Shown here one piece after another: positions 9,969 through 20,492 of a stretch of DNA of 64,000 nucleotides. Each line of letters opens with the position of its first letter. The stretch's first letter is position 1. Under the pieces are notes generated by a model. That model was not told where the DNA came from, made no database searches, and was given only the letters and a program-made list of their open reading frames with translations. The position numbers and the translations under genes are program-made. Source of the stretch: Leishmania mexicana MHOM/GT/2001/U1103 (Eukaryota > Euglenozoa > Kinetoplastea > Trypanosomatida > Trypanosomatidae); the NCBI RefSeq assembly GCF_000234665.1, contig NC_018318.1, positions 124,001 to 188,000 on the forward strand, written 5' to 3'.

Positions 9969-11234
9969 AGAGCGAGGTGAACGCATGGCGGGGCAGGGGA
10001 GCTCTTGCGTGTCGGTGCGTGCGTTCAGTCAACGCGACAGCCTTGTGTTCTTCTTCCCTGTCTGCCTGTGCGTGCACTGGGGTGCACCTGCGTGTACAGG
10101 TTCTGATTGACGTGCACTCATACGCTCACCATTCGTGGCTTGGATGGATATAGCCAATGGCGGAGGAGACGGGTGGAGCTTAACGAATGCTCCGCAGCCG
10201 TAGAGAACTGAAAAGGGGGCTCTCGGATCGCAGCAACGACCAGCGGAAAGGGGGGAAGAAGGCCATCGGCACTGGAGCCCACCGACTATGTCTCGCCCCT
10301 CCGGTGCTCCCACCTCATCCTGTTGCTGCCTCTGTGCTCTTTCTCTTTTCACTGCCTTCGGACTTTTCATGCGGTGTTTGCTTGGCCTCCCCCGCTGCTG
10401 CTCTACTCCTGTCATCGTCGCTGCGTGGCCTCGCCGCATTGATGTCTATCGCCCTCCCCTCTCTCTCGCATCCCTCCCCTCCGCCTGCGGCTCGCTCTTC
10501 GCGTGTGCCCGTCTGTTCTCCTTGTCGGGTCACTTTGTCCTCTCTCTTTTCCCTCGGCGCTCCCCTCCCCCCCTTCTCCTAGCTCTCTCGCTTGCTTTGC
10601 TTCCTCGTGTCTTCTTGCTATCGTTGTTTTCCCTGCACCCATCCCACCCCCACCCCCGCGGTGCCGCACAGACACACGCACACGCCAGGCAGCACCGCTA
10701 CTCCTCCCTCTACGCACCTCCTCTCTGTTTCTCCTTTTGCCTTTTATTTGGGCTGCAGAAGCACCTCCACCGCAACGCAGTCTGTCGCCACACCGTGTGC
10801 CGCCCGCGTGAGGTACGTTACCCCTTCCACTCCTCCCCTGATCTTCTCCCCCCCCCTCCCCGACTCTGGTGAGTGCCTGCGTGCCCGCATTCACGCTGAG
10901 CTGCAGCGCCTGTAGAGTGCGCGAAGACATGCCCCTTGTACTCTTCCCTGCTTTCTCCATTGGGCGCCATGCCCTCTCATCTATCTTCCCTTCCTTGGTT
11001 TGCTGTTACTCTACAACAGGGCGCCGATAAGCCGTCTGAGTCACCATGGCACACGAGGAGGGGGGCTCACCTCCACCGCCTCGCCTCGGCCCTCCGCTCC
11101 CCTGCTCTCCCGTGCCTCTCCCCCCCACACCATCTATTCGCGTCTCCATGCACACTGCGTTTGTTCTTTACTGTTTGCTGGTTTACTTTTCGTGTGTTCT
11201 TCTCCCGAGTGAGTGGGGGTACACAAACCCCAGC
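9969..11234 (+). other. intergenic/3' UTR part of repeat unit 3
   Basis: No gene seen. Same C/T-rich sequence as in unit 2, ending at the fourth SIDER-like copy. Confidence 0.6.
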
Positions 11235-11815
11235 GCGTGGCACCTCGGGACCCAGTGCCCCCACTCTCTCGATGTGTGGGGGCCAAGCAGCACCCCACCC
11301 TCTAGCCCTGCCCAATGCGGGAGCCCGCCTCTGGTCGTGACAGGGACGAGCGCCCACGCCGTAGGGAAAGGCCAGAGCGACGCGTCGCCGCTGACGTCGG
11401 TGGTCAGGTCCTGGACGGCGCTGCGTCGGTGCGACCCGCGGCCGTGAGCACGCTTGCGCGATGCGTATGACGGGTGCAGCGTGTCAGCGTGACCCGAACG
11501 TACCCCACACCCGGCCCTCGCACTGCCCTGCTGGTGCTGGGGAGCCCGAGCCACCCCGAGGAGGATGCCGCACATGGCGACCTGGCTAACGGGTGGAGCC
11601 GCTGTGAGGCGACCTGCGGGGCTGGCGGTGGGTGGGGTATGAGGCAGGTGTGTGTGTGTGTGTGCTCAGGTGACGGGGTCTGCGCACAGCGGTAGCGGCG
11701 TGCCTGCCGCTGCTTCGGATCACGCGCCTGAGGTCTGTGCCAGGGCCCGGGCCAGGGGGAGGGTAGAGTGCTGTGTAACTCGCGCTCTAATCTCAGAGAA
11801 TGGTCACGTTGAACG
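11235..11815 (+). mobile_element. SIDER-like retroposon, copy 4 (right border of the array)
   Basis: Direct repeat of copies 1-3. Similarity to the unit stops at about 11790-11815, just after the element's end, so the tandem array is bounded on both sides by this element. It lacks one CT dinucleotide near 11267 compared with copies 1 and 3, as does copy 6 at 40.5 kb. Confidence 0.7.
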
Positions 11816-12635
11816 TGGTGCACTGAAGATGGATGTGCTGGTTGTTGTGTGCGTACCGTCTATCTTCTGTGTTGAGCCTTTTTTTGAGCAATCGTTTTTT
11901 GTGTTGACAGGAGCTGCGGGGGTAGAGGAGACGGAGTGCTGGAACACCTTCGCGGTAAATGTGCAGCCTTGTATGGCTGTCTACCTCCTGGATACGCGCG
12001 TCTGTGCCGTTGGTAAAATGTTTCACCGCCGACGAATGGCATCTGACGTTGATAACGACCGCCACGGCGCTGGCCGAGAGAGGAGGAGAGACAGGGGCAG
12101 TCTGGTGGTCTCTGCTCTCTGGTCTTTGCGCGTGTGGGCAGCAGTTGATGTTGAACATTTTCTTATGGAAGACTCTATGTTAGAGAAGGTTTTTTGGTAA
12201 AACGTTCTCATGAGGTTTGCGACGGTGTGTGTGTGTGTGTGCCTGCGTTCACATGGGACTCTCTCCTGCACAGGGCCGCACGGAGAAGTGGAGGGGGTAA
12301 GGGTGGGGGCACGGTGGTGTTCAGAGGGTGTAACCTCGTGTTTGCTGGCGCTCTTGGCGTGTCGGTAGCAAAGTCCTTCTTTTTGCCGCTATCCCCAGTG
12401 TCCTTTATATCGTGCCTGCTCCCTCTCCTTCGCTCGCCTGGTGGGCGTGACTGGACAGAGGTGTATGTGCGCAGTAACCACGCATGCACGCCGACTCCAC
12501 TAATCCTTCCCGTCTTGCTGTGTCTCTCGCTTCCTCTCCACGCATGCCCCGTCGCGTGTGTGTGTGGGCACAGCCATCTTTTTGTTATGCGGTAGCACAC
12601 GGACTTGTTCACGTCCATCAAGGTAGCTGTCACCC
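11816..12635. other. intergenic region, no gene recognised
   Basis: Contains a GT run near 12224-12242 and C/T-rich sequence near 12380-12440 that could serve as a trans-splicing tract for the next gene. The short frames here have no recognisable motif. Confidence 0.55.
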
Positions 12636-13223
12636 ATGTCGGCGATGGCGGCACCACGAGATGCCGCTGTTCTCGCAGCGCTAAAGCAGCTAGAGGACAT
12701 GCGGGGGTGCCTGCACAGCGCCCTTCGCGAAGCCGCCTTCAGCTTCACGACTGCGCAGCGGGAAGAGGAATCGACGCGAGGCCGTTTCGTATCCTTGGAT
12801 GCGGTACCGACGGCCCAAGGCACTCTCGAAGCACTCGTGTCTCTCACACAAACGTCCGCCACTACCTCGACAAGTGGCGTCGAGGAGACTCGCTCTGACG
12901 AGAGCGATGAAGTTGTCCGAATTCACAGCAGCGGTTGTGCGTGGGAGATGGTGCTAATAAGCGGTGAACGAAGGAGGAAGCAGCAAGTGCCCGCAGCTGC
13001 GTCACAACACGCGTCTCCCGCGCCCGACCCTGAAAGTGAACGGTCAGATCTCTTTCCTCCAGACCCGATCTACTACTTTAGTGAGCACCCCTCCAGTGCC
13101 CTACGAGAGTGCCAGGAAGCCTACAGGCGCGTGTTGCGCTGCGCCGTCGACACCGTGAATACGCAGCAGCGAGCGCTGACGGAAGCAGTGGCAATGGCGA
13201 GGCCAGGTGCACAAGAATCGTAA
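12636..13223 (+). CDS. small protein resembling CCDC115/VMA22 (V-ATPase assembly factor)
   Basis: 195 residues, with no signal peptide or membrane segment. An N-terminal helix (residues about 8-45) is followed by a variable acidic/Ser-rich middle. The C-terminal helix is preceded by DPIYYFSEHPSSALRECQEA (about residues 143-162) and a run of heptad-like residues. The order 'long helix, linker, aromatic YF-P then ALR-x-Q helix' resembles CCDC115/Vma22, which helps assemble the V-ATPase membrane sector in the endoplasmic reticulum. This is a weak motif match, so the function is tentative. The ATG at 12636 has a second in-frame ATG three codons later. It is the first single-copy gene after the MATH array. 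Confidence 0.5.
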   Translation: MSAMAAPRDAAVLAALKQLEDMRGCLHSALREAAFSFTTAQREEESTRGRFVSLDAVPTAQGTLEALVSLTQTSATTSTSGVEETRSDESDEVVRIHSSGCAWEMVLISGERRRKQQVPAAASQHASPAPDPESERSDLFPPDPIYYFSEHPSSALRECQEAYRRVLRCAVDTVNTQQRALTEAVAMARPGAQES

Positions 13224-13526
13224 GACCGCTTCTGTATCGGTGCCTGTGGGTGTGGGTGTGGGTGTGTGTGTGTTCCTCGCGGGTCAGTTCCCTTCTTTCG
13301 AGAGAGCAGCTTGAGACAACCTCGAAAGTACAGGCTTGCGTGAGACACGGCACGGGACAGGGACAGGGGGCGTCTGAGTACCCCATGAAGCTTTGGTTTG
13401 CGTGTGTATGTGTGTGAATGGGTGTGTTGGCACCTGATCTTCTCCTCGGGTCGACTCCGTCCGCCTACGTCTTGCAGACATACATACATATATATATATA
13501 TACGCCTTCCCCCTTCCACTCTCCTC

Positions 13527-13528
13527 AG
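13527..13528 (+). promoter_or_regulatory. candidate spliced-leader acceptor AG for UTP25
   Basis: AG directly after the C/T tract at 13506-13526, and 231 nt before the chosen ATG. The reading frame is open upstream of the ATG, but that part translates a CA repeat and looks untranslated. Confidence 0.45.
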
Positions 13529-13758
13529 TGTCGAGGAGGCGCGAATACAAACTCCGTTGGCTGCAGTGCCGACCCTTCCGTGACTGTGTAGCGTGCATGT
13601 CTGTGTGCGAGCATCGTTCACTTGAAAACTCTCCCATATTCCCCCCCACACACACACACACACAACTCTCTGGTGGACACAAGTGTGCACGCCACTCTCC
13701 AGCGCCATCCACGATATCCAGCGAAGCTCTACTAAGCGAACAACGAGGCGGTCGACTC

Positions 13759-16700
13759 ATGGGACGACCTGGCGGTTTCTTCAAGAAGCTAAAGGCGAAG
13801 GAGAAGCGCGCCTCCTCGCGCAAACAGCGCGGTACCAAGGGTGCCTCCAAGGAGGACAGGCGTCGCAAGCACAATGAGCGAGTGGAGCTGTACGCGGCGA
13901 AGCGCGAGGTGGAGCAGCTCGCGGCGGTGAGCAGCTCCAGCGACGACGAACCGTCGACGGACTCGGATGCGGAGGAGTACCGCCGGACAAAGTCGTTGCG
14001 GAAGCTCCAGAGACTTCTGGGGGTGACGCCGTCCTCTGCCCCTCAAGCCACATCGCACAAGCGTGCCCGTCGGCAGCCGACATCCGCGTCGCGCCTCGGT
14101 GCCCGTGAAGACGATGAGGATGAGAAGATGGCAGATCCATGGAACAGCAGCGGCGATGACGACGCTGACAATGCAAGCGAGAGGGAATCGCCCTCGGCTG
14201 ACGGCAAGAAAAATCGTCGCCCACCGCTGCGGCGCCGTCGCCCCCGCCATGAGTCGGATCAAGCGAAGGCGAGCTCCGCGCTCGTCAACGATGACGATCT
14301 GGACGGCGAAGACTGGCGACTATACTTGGGTGACGCTAGTGACAGCGACGACGACGATGAGGGTGCGGATGGCGGTCTCGAGTCGGACGGAGAAGTGACG
14401 GAGCTTGATGAGGAGACGGACGACGCTGATGACGTCGTTGACAAAGACCTTCTCATGGAAATCGACGACACCGACGATGGTGACAGCGATCGTAGTAACG
14501 ATAATTATGAGGGAAGCGAGGACGACGACAATCCGCTCTTTGAGCTGGAGAAAGGTGGTGGCGATGCTGCAGAGGTGGACGACGATGACGATGATGGAGC
14601 CGATCTCTTCGATGATGCAATGATGTACGACGGCGAGGCGGAAGACGAAGAGGAAGACGAGGACGAAGAGCGGGAGGACCCCTTTGTCGACGACGACGAC
14701 GACGATGACGTGACGGAGGGCAAAGTTCGGGAGAGGGACGCACAAAAGGGTCTTCTGCTGCAAAGTTTCCAGATCAGCACAAGTAGCGTCTCTGTCCTGC
14801 AGCAGTGCGGCATTGTTGGTGTGGTCAACCACACAAAGGGCAGCAGCAGCAACAGCAGCGTTGTGTTGATAGAGAAGGATGAGTGGATGCGCAAGTACCA
14901 CCTCGATTTACACGGCACGCTTGATGAGACGCCGCTGAAGGCACTGCCAGTTCCACATGCAGCGTTGGAGCTGCTGGCCGAATCGAACAAGCGTCTTCAG
15001 GCGCGCGCGGCTGAGCGGCTGGAGTCAACCGTCGATAAGAGGGAGCTGGGCCTCTTCTTTGCGTCCCCGGAGGAGTGCGCCGCAGTACACCCCGAGAACG
15101 TGGCAGTGCTCGTCACGGCGCATGCGCAGCAACACCTGCTGCACGCGCCGTTCGACGTGCAGCGGTGTGCTGCTTCAGTGCCGTCACCGTCAGCACCTCC
15201 GGCAGCAGAGCCATGGACAGAGTGCCCGCCATACCTCCACCCTGTTTTGTGGGCGAAGTGGACAGCGTTCCGTGCACACCGAAACCTGGCCACGTTCACC
15301 GCGGAGGAGCGTGGACTGCTGGACCTTCTTCAAGGTTACGCGGACCTCCTGGACACACTGCACTGCTGGCAGAACAGCGAGTCGCGGCGCGAGGTGTTTG
15401 CATTGCACCTCCTGAACCACTGGTTTAAGGCCCGATCTGTCGTGCTGGCCCATGATACGCTGCTGGCAAAGCAGAGAGAGGCGCAGCGGCGTCGCCGTCG
15501 TGAACAGCAGAAGAGGCGAAACGGAAACGGGGGAGCCACGCTGGACATTTGCCCTTTCTCTGCCGATGCCGAGCGGTCTGCAGAGCGGCCCTCTCCGGGC
15601 AGACAAGGTCGGCAGAGCAAAAGCAAGGGCAAGGCCGCTGAAAGCCAGCAAAGCAAACCGAAGAAAGTGACGAAGCCCGATGAAACTAGCGGTGAGGCCG
15701 ACAGCGAGCAGCAAGACGACTATCTGGACGTTCAGGAGCAGGAGCTCGAGCTGCGAGACCGCGGCTTCAGCAAGACACGTGTGTGCGTGTTTTGCCCGCT
15801 GCGCAACCACGCCTACAAGTTTGTCTACTCACTGGTGTCCATCCTGCAAGCGGAGCCGTCCAAGTGCCCTAAGCTGGCGATGTTCGAGCAGGACTTTACG
15901 GAGATCGAGGAAGCCGTCGACCCGACCTTCAAGCGGCGGCCGCGCGATTACCAGCGCGCCTTCGAGGGCAACATCGACGACTCTTTCTGCGTGGGGTTGC
16001 GGCTGGAGCCGGACCTGGTGCACGTCTACTCGCACCCCCTCAACAGCGACGTGCTCCTGTGCTCTCCACTCGGCCTGCGCCGCCGCATCGAGAAGAACGG
16101 CGACATTCTCGTTTCCCTCTCCTCCATTGAGGTGTGCCTGCTTGAGGATGCGCAGATGCTCTTCCAGCAGAACTGGATGCACGTCACTGCGGTGTTAGAG
16201 CTACTCAATAAACGCCCAACCGACACCACGCACGGTCTCTCCGATCTGCGCCGTGTCTACGCGTGGGCACTGGAGGGGAAGAGCGGCCGCCACCGCCAGA
16301 CGATCATGTCGACGGATGTGTGCAACGCGACGATGCTGTCCACATTCCGCGCAGCATCTGTGAACAACTCCGGCAAAATTGTGCTGCAGCGTCGCGCCGA
16401 CCCCGGCGTGCTGTCACGTGTGCTGGTCCCGGTGCGGCAGCACTTCATCCGCTTTGACCCAAGCTCGCTGGCCACCGTCGACGATGACCGCTTCGAGTTC
16501 TTCACGAAGCAGGTGTACGAAGCGAAGATCAACGCCATGGCCGAGCGCGACGTCCGCATTATTGTTTTCGTGCCCTCGTACTTCGACTTTGTGCGCGTGC
16601 GCAACTACCTCCACCGTGAGTACCGCGAGAGCTACGTGGCGCTGTGCGAGTACACCTCGCTGAAGCAGCAGCGCAAGGCTCTTGGTCAGTTCTCCGACCT

Positions 16701-16974
16701 TGAACGCCCGGTGCTGGTCGTGACGGAACGCTTTTACTACTTCAAGCGCTACTTTGTCAAGCTGGCGGAGGCGCTCATCTTCTACAGCCCGCCAATGTTC
16801 CCCGAGTTCTACGCATCCCTCACAAACAGGCTCGTGGCGACGTCGCCGAATGCCTTCACAATGACACTCTACTGCCGCTACGACACCCATGAGCTGAACC
16901 GCTTGGTAGGCACGTCCCGCATGCTGCAGCTGCTCGAGCGCGACTCCGGGGTCTTTTCCTTCGTCACTTCGTAG
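13759..16974 (+). CDS. UTP25: U3 small nucleolar RNA-associated protein 25 (UTP25/DEF family)
   Basis: 1071 residues. UTP25 is a nucleolar small-subunit processome factor needed for early pre-18S rRNA cleavage; it has a helicase-like fold without catalytic motifs. A basic start (MGRPGGFFKKLK) is followed by a very long Asp/Glu-rich region (about residues 50-330), then about residues 500-530 (FRAHRNLATFTAEERGLLD). The family's C-terminal domain runs from about residue 670 to 1065: TRVCVFCPLRNHAYK, SPLGLRRRI, SLSSIEVCLLEDAQ, QQNWMHV, FVPSYFDFVRVRNYLHREY, VVTERFYYFKRYF and ALIFYSPP. No Walker A or DEAD box is visible, as expected. The frame is open from 13528, but the ATG at 13759 fits the basic N-terminus. 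A longer-than-usual acidic insert is the main oddity. Confidence 0.93.
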   Translation: MGRPGGFFKKLKAKEKRASSRKQRGTKGASKEDRRRKHNERVELYAAKREVEQLAAVSSSSDDEPSTDSDAEEYRRTKSLRKLQRLLGVTPSSAPQATSHKRARRQPTSASRLGAREDDEDEKMADPWNSSGDDDADNASERESPSADGKKNRRPPLRRRRPRHESDQAKASSALVNDDDLDGEDWRLYLGDASDSDDDDEGADGGLESDGEVTELDEETDDADDVVDKDLLMEIDDTDDGDSDRSNDNYEGSEDDDNPLFELEKGGGDAAEVDDDDDDGADLFDDAMMYDGEAEDEEEDEDEEREDPFVDDDDDDDVTEGKVRERDAQKGLLLQSFQISTSSVSVLQQCGIVGVVNHTKGSSSNSSVVLIEKDEWMRKYHLDLHGTLDETPLKALPVPHAALELLAESNKRLQARAAERLESTVDKRELGLFFASPEECAAVHPENVAVLVTAHAQQHLLHAPFDVQRCAASVPSPSAPPAAEPWTECPPYLHPVLWAKWTAFRAHRNLATFTAEERGLLDLLQGYADLLDTLHCWQNSESRREVFALHLLNHWFKARSVVLAHDTLLAKQREAQRRRRREQQKRRNGNGGATLDICPFSADAERSAERPSPGRQGRQSKSKGKAAESQQSKPKKVTKPDETSGEADSEQQDDYLDVQEQELELRDRGFSKTRVCVFCPLRNHAYKFVYSLVSILQAEPSKCPKLAMFEQDFTEIEEAVDPTFKRRPRDYQRAFEGNIDDSFCVGLRLEPDLVHVYSHPLNSDVLLCSPLGLRRRIEKNGDILVSLSSIEVCLLEDAQMLFQQNWMHVTAVLELLNKRPTDTTHGLSDLRRVYAWALEGKSGRHRQTIMSTDVCNATMLSTFRAASVNNSGKIVLQRRADPGVLSRVLVPVRQHFIRFDPSSLATVDDDRFEFFTKQVYEAKINAMAERDVRIIVFVPSYFDFVRVRNYLHREYRESYVALCEYTSLKQQRKALGQFSDLERPVLVVTERFYYFKRYFVKLAEALIFYSPPMFPEFYASLTNRLVATSPNAFTMTLYCRYDTHELNRLVGTSRMLQLLERDSGVFSFVTS

Positions 16975-18038
16975 GGGCGACGGCGACGTCCATAGTGCGA
17001 GAGAAGAGGAAGGTGGTGTAACAGATGGCGTCGGCGATGGTGCTGCGGAGTGCTGTGATGCAGGCGAGTCTCGGTGTCTATCGGTGTGCCCGGTGTCCGC
17101 GCCCACGGCTCTCTCTGAGACCACTAAAGCAGAGGCCGCATAAGAAATGTTAAAACAGCGCGCCGCCTTTTGTTTCGGCCTTCGCCTCGCTTTCCCGAAC
17201 AACACACACCCCGTCACACCCCCATCCCCATCGCAGACGTGTGCCGTGTCGTGTCCGTATGATGGGTGGGACCGGAGGGTGTGATGAGCCAAGTCTCCCC
17301 CCTCCCCCCCCACGCCCTCCACTCTCCCACCCGTGTCGCCGCCGTTCCTGCCTACGCGAGATCTGCTCTCGGCACCTCACCCAGGAGCGGCTACGGTGGC
17401 GGTGAGAAGAGCAGCGACCTCTTCTTTTAGTATCCTCTGTGGTGCCTCTCCTCCAACTGCTTCAGCCCATATGCCATCCTGAGCATCCCGCCCAGACCTC
17501 CGCGCTGGACACACTCTCTCACACACACACACGCAAACCTCTATCGCCTGCTTCTCTCTCCCCCTTCTTTTGTTCCTTCTTGCCCGGTGGGTCGCACGGT
17601 TGGCGGTCCTCAGCGACGTCCCTGCAAGCGCAAGGCAAGCGAAGCAGTGCCCACACACACACACGCACACGCACACGCACACGCACGCAGAGATACATAT
17701 ACATATATATATATATACCCAAACGACAGCCAAAAAAAAAGAAAAAGGAGGGGTGCCCTTGTACACGAGGACAAGGTGCTCGTCTGCCGCACGTGCTCTG
17801 GTCCGCCGGTGGCTGGCGTGAGGAGGGGGGAAGGAGGTGATCTGTGGGAAGCCTTTTCCTCGCCTGCGGCTCCCGCCTGTTTCCACCCCACCCACCACCT
17901 CTTCGAGAGAAAGGGAGAGGGACGGCAGCACCCTAGCCGTCCGCCAGCGTCGCCCAACACACAGAGAGACTATAGATATTGCTGCCCTCCAACGGCCGTG
18001 GAGGTGGACCACAACACGCATTCCTAACCTGAGAAAAG
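16975..18038. other. intergenic region with microsatellites
   Basis: No gene seen. Contains C/T-rich tracts (for example 17541-17585), a CA/CG repeat (about 17650-17690), a TA run (17700-17717) and an A-rich stretch (17730-17747). A plausible splice acceptor for the next gene is the AG at 17612-17613. Confidence 0.6.
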
Positions 18039-20492
18039 ATGGCCAGCCCTGCCTTTGAATTCGTGCAGGGCAACGAGCGCCTCGACTGGGGCGTCCTCGT
18101 CTCCATTGATGTGGAGCGGCTGATGAAGTCCACCACCGTGGACACGCTGCAACGCATCGTTGAGAACATCGCCTTCTCCCGTGTCACGCGCGATGAGGCC
18201 GCCCTGTTCACGCCGGACCACATCCTGCACCTCTTCCAACTGTGCCAAGTGGTGATTCAGTACCTGGTTTACTCACAGGAGATCCTCGCCGAAATCAACG
18301 TTAAGCTGAACGACCAGATGGAGGGACAGCAGGCCACTGCGCAGGAGCAGGAGGCACTGCTCCAGCGGCTCTCCGACGAGACTAACCTGCTGAAGAAGCA
18401 GGTCAAGACGCAGCGTCGCACGCTGCTGGGGTATGAGTACAACGCCCAGGCAGCGTTGGCGCGCGGGCTGACCGCCAGTGGCGCTGCTGCTGCGGCCGGC
18501 GTCCCTGCGACTTTGTACGTCTGCCCGTACTGCGGGGATGAGTACCACAAGGCCGAGTCCATGCAGTCGCATCTGCGCAAGAGGCACAACACGTCAGCGG
18601 CGTCGCCGAGCTTGCCGGTCGCAGCCACTGCTACCTCTCCCCCGCCGCCTACTGCGGGCGCGCAAACCGTTGCCCCAGCCCCTGCTCATGCTCCAATCGC
18701 AACCGCGGAGACTTCTGAGCCGCTCCAGCAACTTCGCCACCGCGTGGAGCAGTTAGAAAAAGACAAGGAGGCGATGGAACGGCAGCAGCGTGAGAACCTG
18801 ATACTGATGATGCTCGGCGCCACGCGGTCGCAGACAACGTCACCGCCACCACAGCAACCGCAACAGCAGCCAACCCCGACACCCGCCAGTACGAGTGCGC
18901 AGGCGCCCGTTTCACCGCCACCGCCACCGCCACCGCCACCGCCCCCGTCGTCGCCGCTTCCGAGTTTGACCTCGGCGCCGTCCGCGACAACAACCGACAC
19001 GGCAGTGAACGTCATTCCAGAGCATCTCCAAGGTATACCCGTCGTTCCAGACATCAGCGCAATGATGAACTACAACCTCTCCTGCCAGCGCGAGGCCTCG
19101 GAGAACGCACTGCGACGCCAATTGGTGGACCTGGAGGCTGAGATACGAGCTCTGAGGGCGAGCAAGCTGGCTGAAGCCCCAACAGTGGCCAAGGAAGCGC
19201 CCCCGCCACCCTCACCATCCGCAGCGGCCGCTGCCTGCTCGACATCAGCACCACCGTCCGCCCCCGGTCTCGGCGTCACTGGGTCGAAGGACCCTCCCGC
19301 CGTTGTGCGCCCCGCGTGGGTGGCGGAACTGGAAAACGCACAGCAACGCCAGCACCAGCAGCAGCAGCAGCAACAACAGTCCAGCGTCTCCGCAGCTCCC
19401 CCCTCCCTCGCACCGCCGTTGACGCCGCCCCCAGCACCGCTACCGCCACCACCACAAGCAGCAGCCACCCCAACACCATCGCCACCGCCGCCGCAGCAGC
19501 AGCAGCACGTCTACACAGCAGGAGCGACAGTGCCCTCCCTTGTGCCGCCATCGTCCCACTCACAGTCGTCTTCAACGCAGCCCCAGTCCACCACCGCAGC
19601 GGCGCCGCCGATCCTGTCGATGCCTTCGATCTGCGCGCCCCCACCCTTGCGGCCCAGCTCCCCAGCACCGCAGCCGAGCTACAACATTCAACAACAGCAG
19701 CAACCTTCACCGGCAGCTCCGTCCCCCACGCCCTCAGTGCCAGGCCTCTCCACCCCCGCCATCCTGATACCCTCTTCAACCACGGCGCCCACAACTGGGG
19801 GCGGCGCACCTCCACCTGCAACGCCAACACCGTCCGTAAGTCTCCCACAACCGCCACAGGTGCATCCGAAACCGTACCACTGGGTCGACAGCAGCACAAA
19901 CTCCAGCCTCACATCCACCTCAACAGTGCCGCCGCACCGAGCTGTCAGCAAAGGGTACCCAGGTGCCACGCCCTCTCTCGCCCCTAGCAGCGCCACACCC
20001 GCGATGGCGACGGGGGCATCAACCTCAGCGACAACAATTCCACTGCCATCGACGACTTCTCCCGGTGCCCTCGCCCCTTCGGTCTCCTCTCCCGGCCTCG
20101 GGGTAGGGTCATACTTTTCCTCTCGCACCTCTGCGCCTGCAGCAGCGCCGCCGGCACCAGCGCCGCTCTCGGTTATTCCGCCGCCCCCGGTGACAGCGCC
20201 GGAACTTTCCGTGCCTCATGCAACACCCGTTCCAGTTCTTGGCATAACAAGCACGCCCCTCTCTCACGCGCCGTCCCTGCCGGCGCCAGTCTTGGCAGGT
20301 GGCACCGGCGGTGGCACCACCAGCGTCGGTACCTGGTCCCCGCCAGCGCCAGTCCCGAGTACTGCCAGGGTGCCGGTGCCAACACCTTCAGCAGTGCCTG
20401 GGACCGTCAAGTCCTTCCAGTCATTGAGCAGCAGTAGTAGCAGCAGCAGCAGCGGCTTGCGCTTCCGCACTGACAGACGCTACGAATATTAG
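18039..20492 (+). CDS. DZIP1-like C2H2 zinc-finger protein (probable cilium/basal body protein)
   Basis: 817 residues. Residues about 4-130 match the DZIP1-type N-terminal domain: FEFVQGNERLDWGVLVSIDV, then a helix ending in VVIQYLVYSQEILAEI. A coiled coil follows (about 90-130). One C2H2 finger sits at 160-184 (YVCPYCGDEYHKAESMQSHL, then RKRH). A second short coiled coil (about 225-255) and one near 345-380 precede a long Pro/Ser/Thr/Gln-rich tail with polyproline and polyglutamine microsatellites, which is probably disordered. DZIP1 and DZIP1L act at the basal body and ciliary transition zone in animals. Trypanosomatids are flagellated, so a flagellum-base role is a reasonable inference. 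The start follows a good context (aaaagATGG) and is directly before the conserved domain. Confidence 0.85.
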   Translation: MASPAFEFVQGNERLDWGVLVSIDVERLMKSTTVDTLQRIVENIAFSRVTRDEAALFTPDHILHLFQLCQVVIQYLVYSQEILAEINVKLNDQMEGQQATAQEQEALLQRLSDETNLLKKQVKTQRRTLLGYEYNAQAALARGLTASGAAAAAGVPATLYVCPYCGDEYHKAESMQSHLRKRHNTSAASPSLPVAATATSPPPPTAGAQTVAPAPAHAPIATAETSEPLQQLRHRVEQLEKDKEAMERQQRENLILMMLGATRSQTTSPPPQQPQQQPTPTPASTSAQAPVSPPPPPPPPPPPSSPLPSLTSAPSATTTDTAVNVIPEHLQGIPVVPDISAMMNYNLSCQREASENALRRQLVDLEAEIRALRASKLAEAPTVAKEAPPPPSPSAAAAACSTSAPPSAPGLGVTGSKDPPAVVRPAWVAELENAQQRQHQQQQQQQQSSVSAAPPSLAPPLTPPPAPLPPPPQAAATPTPSPPPPQQQQHVYTAGATVPSLVPPSSHSQSSSTQPQSTTAAAPPILSMPSICAPPPLRPSSPAPQPSYNIQQQQQPSPAAPSPTPSVPGLSTPAILIPSSTTAPTTGGGAPPPATPTPSVSLPQPPQVHPKPYHWVDSSTNSSLTSTSTVPPHRAVSKGYPGATPSLAPSSATPAMATGASTSATTIPLPSTTSPGALAPSVSSPGLGVGSYFSSRTSAPAAAPPAPAPLSVIPPPPVTAPELSVPHATPVPVLGITSTPLSHAPSLPAPVLAGGTGGGTTSVGTWSPPAPVPSTARVPVPTPSAVPGTVKSFQSLSSSSSSSSSGLRFRTDRRYEY

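Larger units (their letters stand above)
7934..11234 (+). repeat. tandem repeat unit 3
   Basis: Complete 3301 bp unit from the start of one SIDER-like element to the next, carrying MATH gene copy 3. It is followed by only the SIDER-like part of a fourth unit. Confidence 0.92.

Noticed and set aside
16414..17322. 302-codon - strand open frame
   Set aside because: Antisense shadow of the 3' half of UTP25 in GC3-rich DNA, running into the downstream intergenic DNA.
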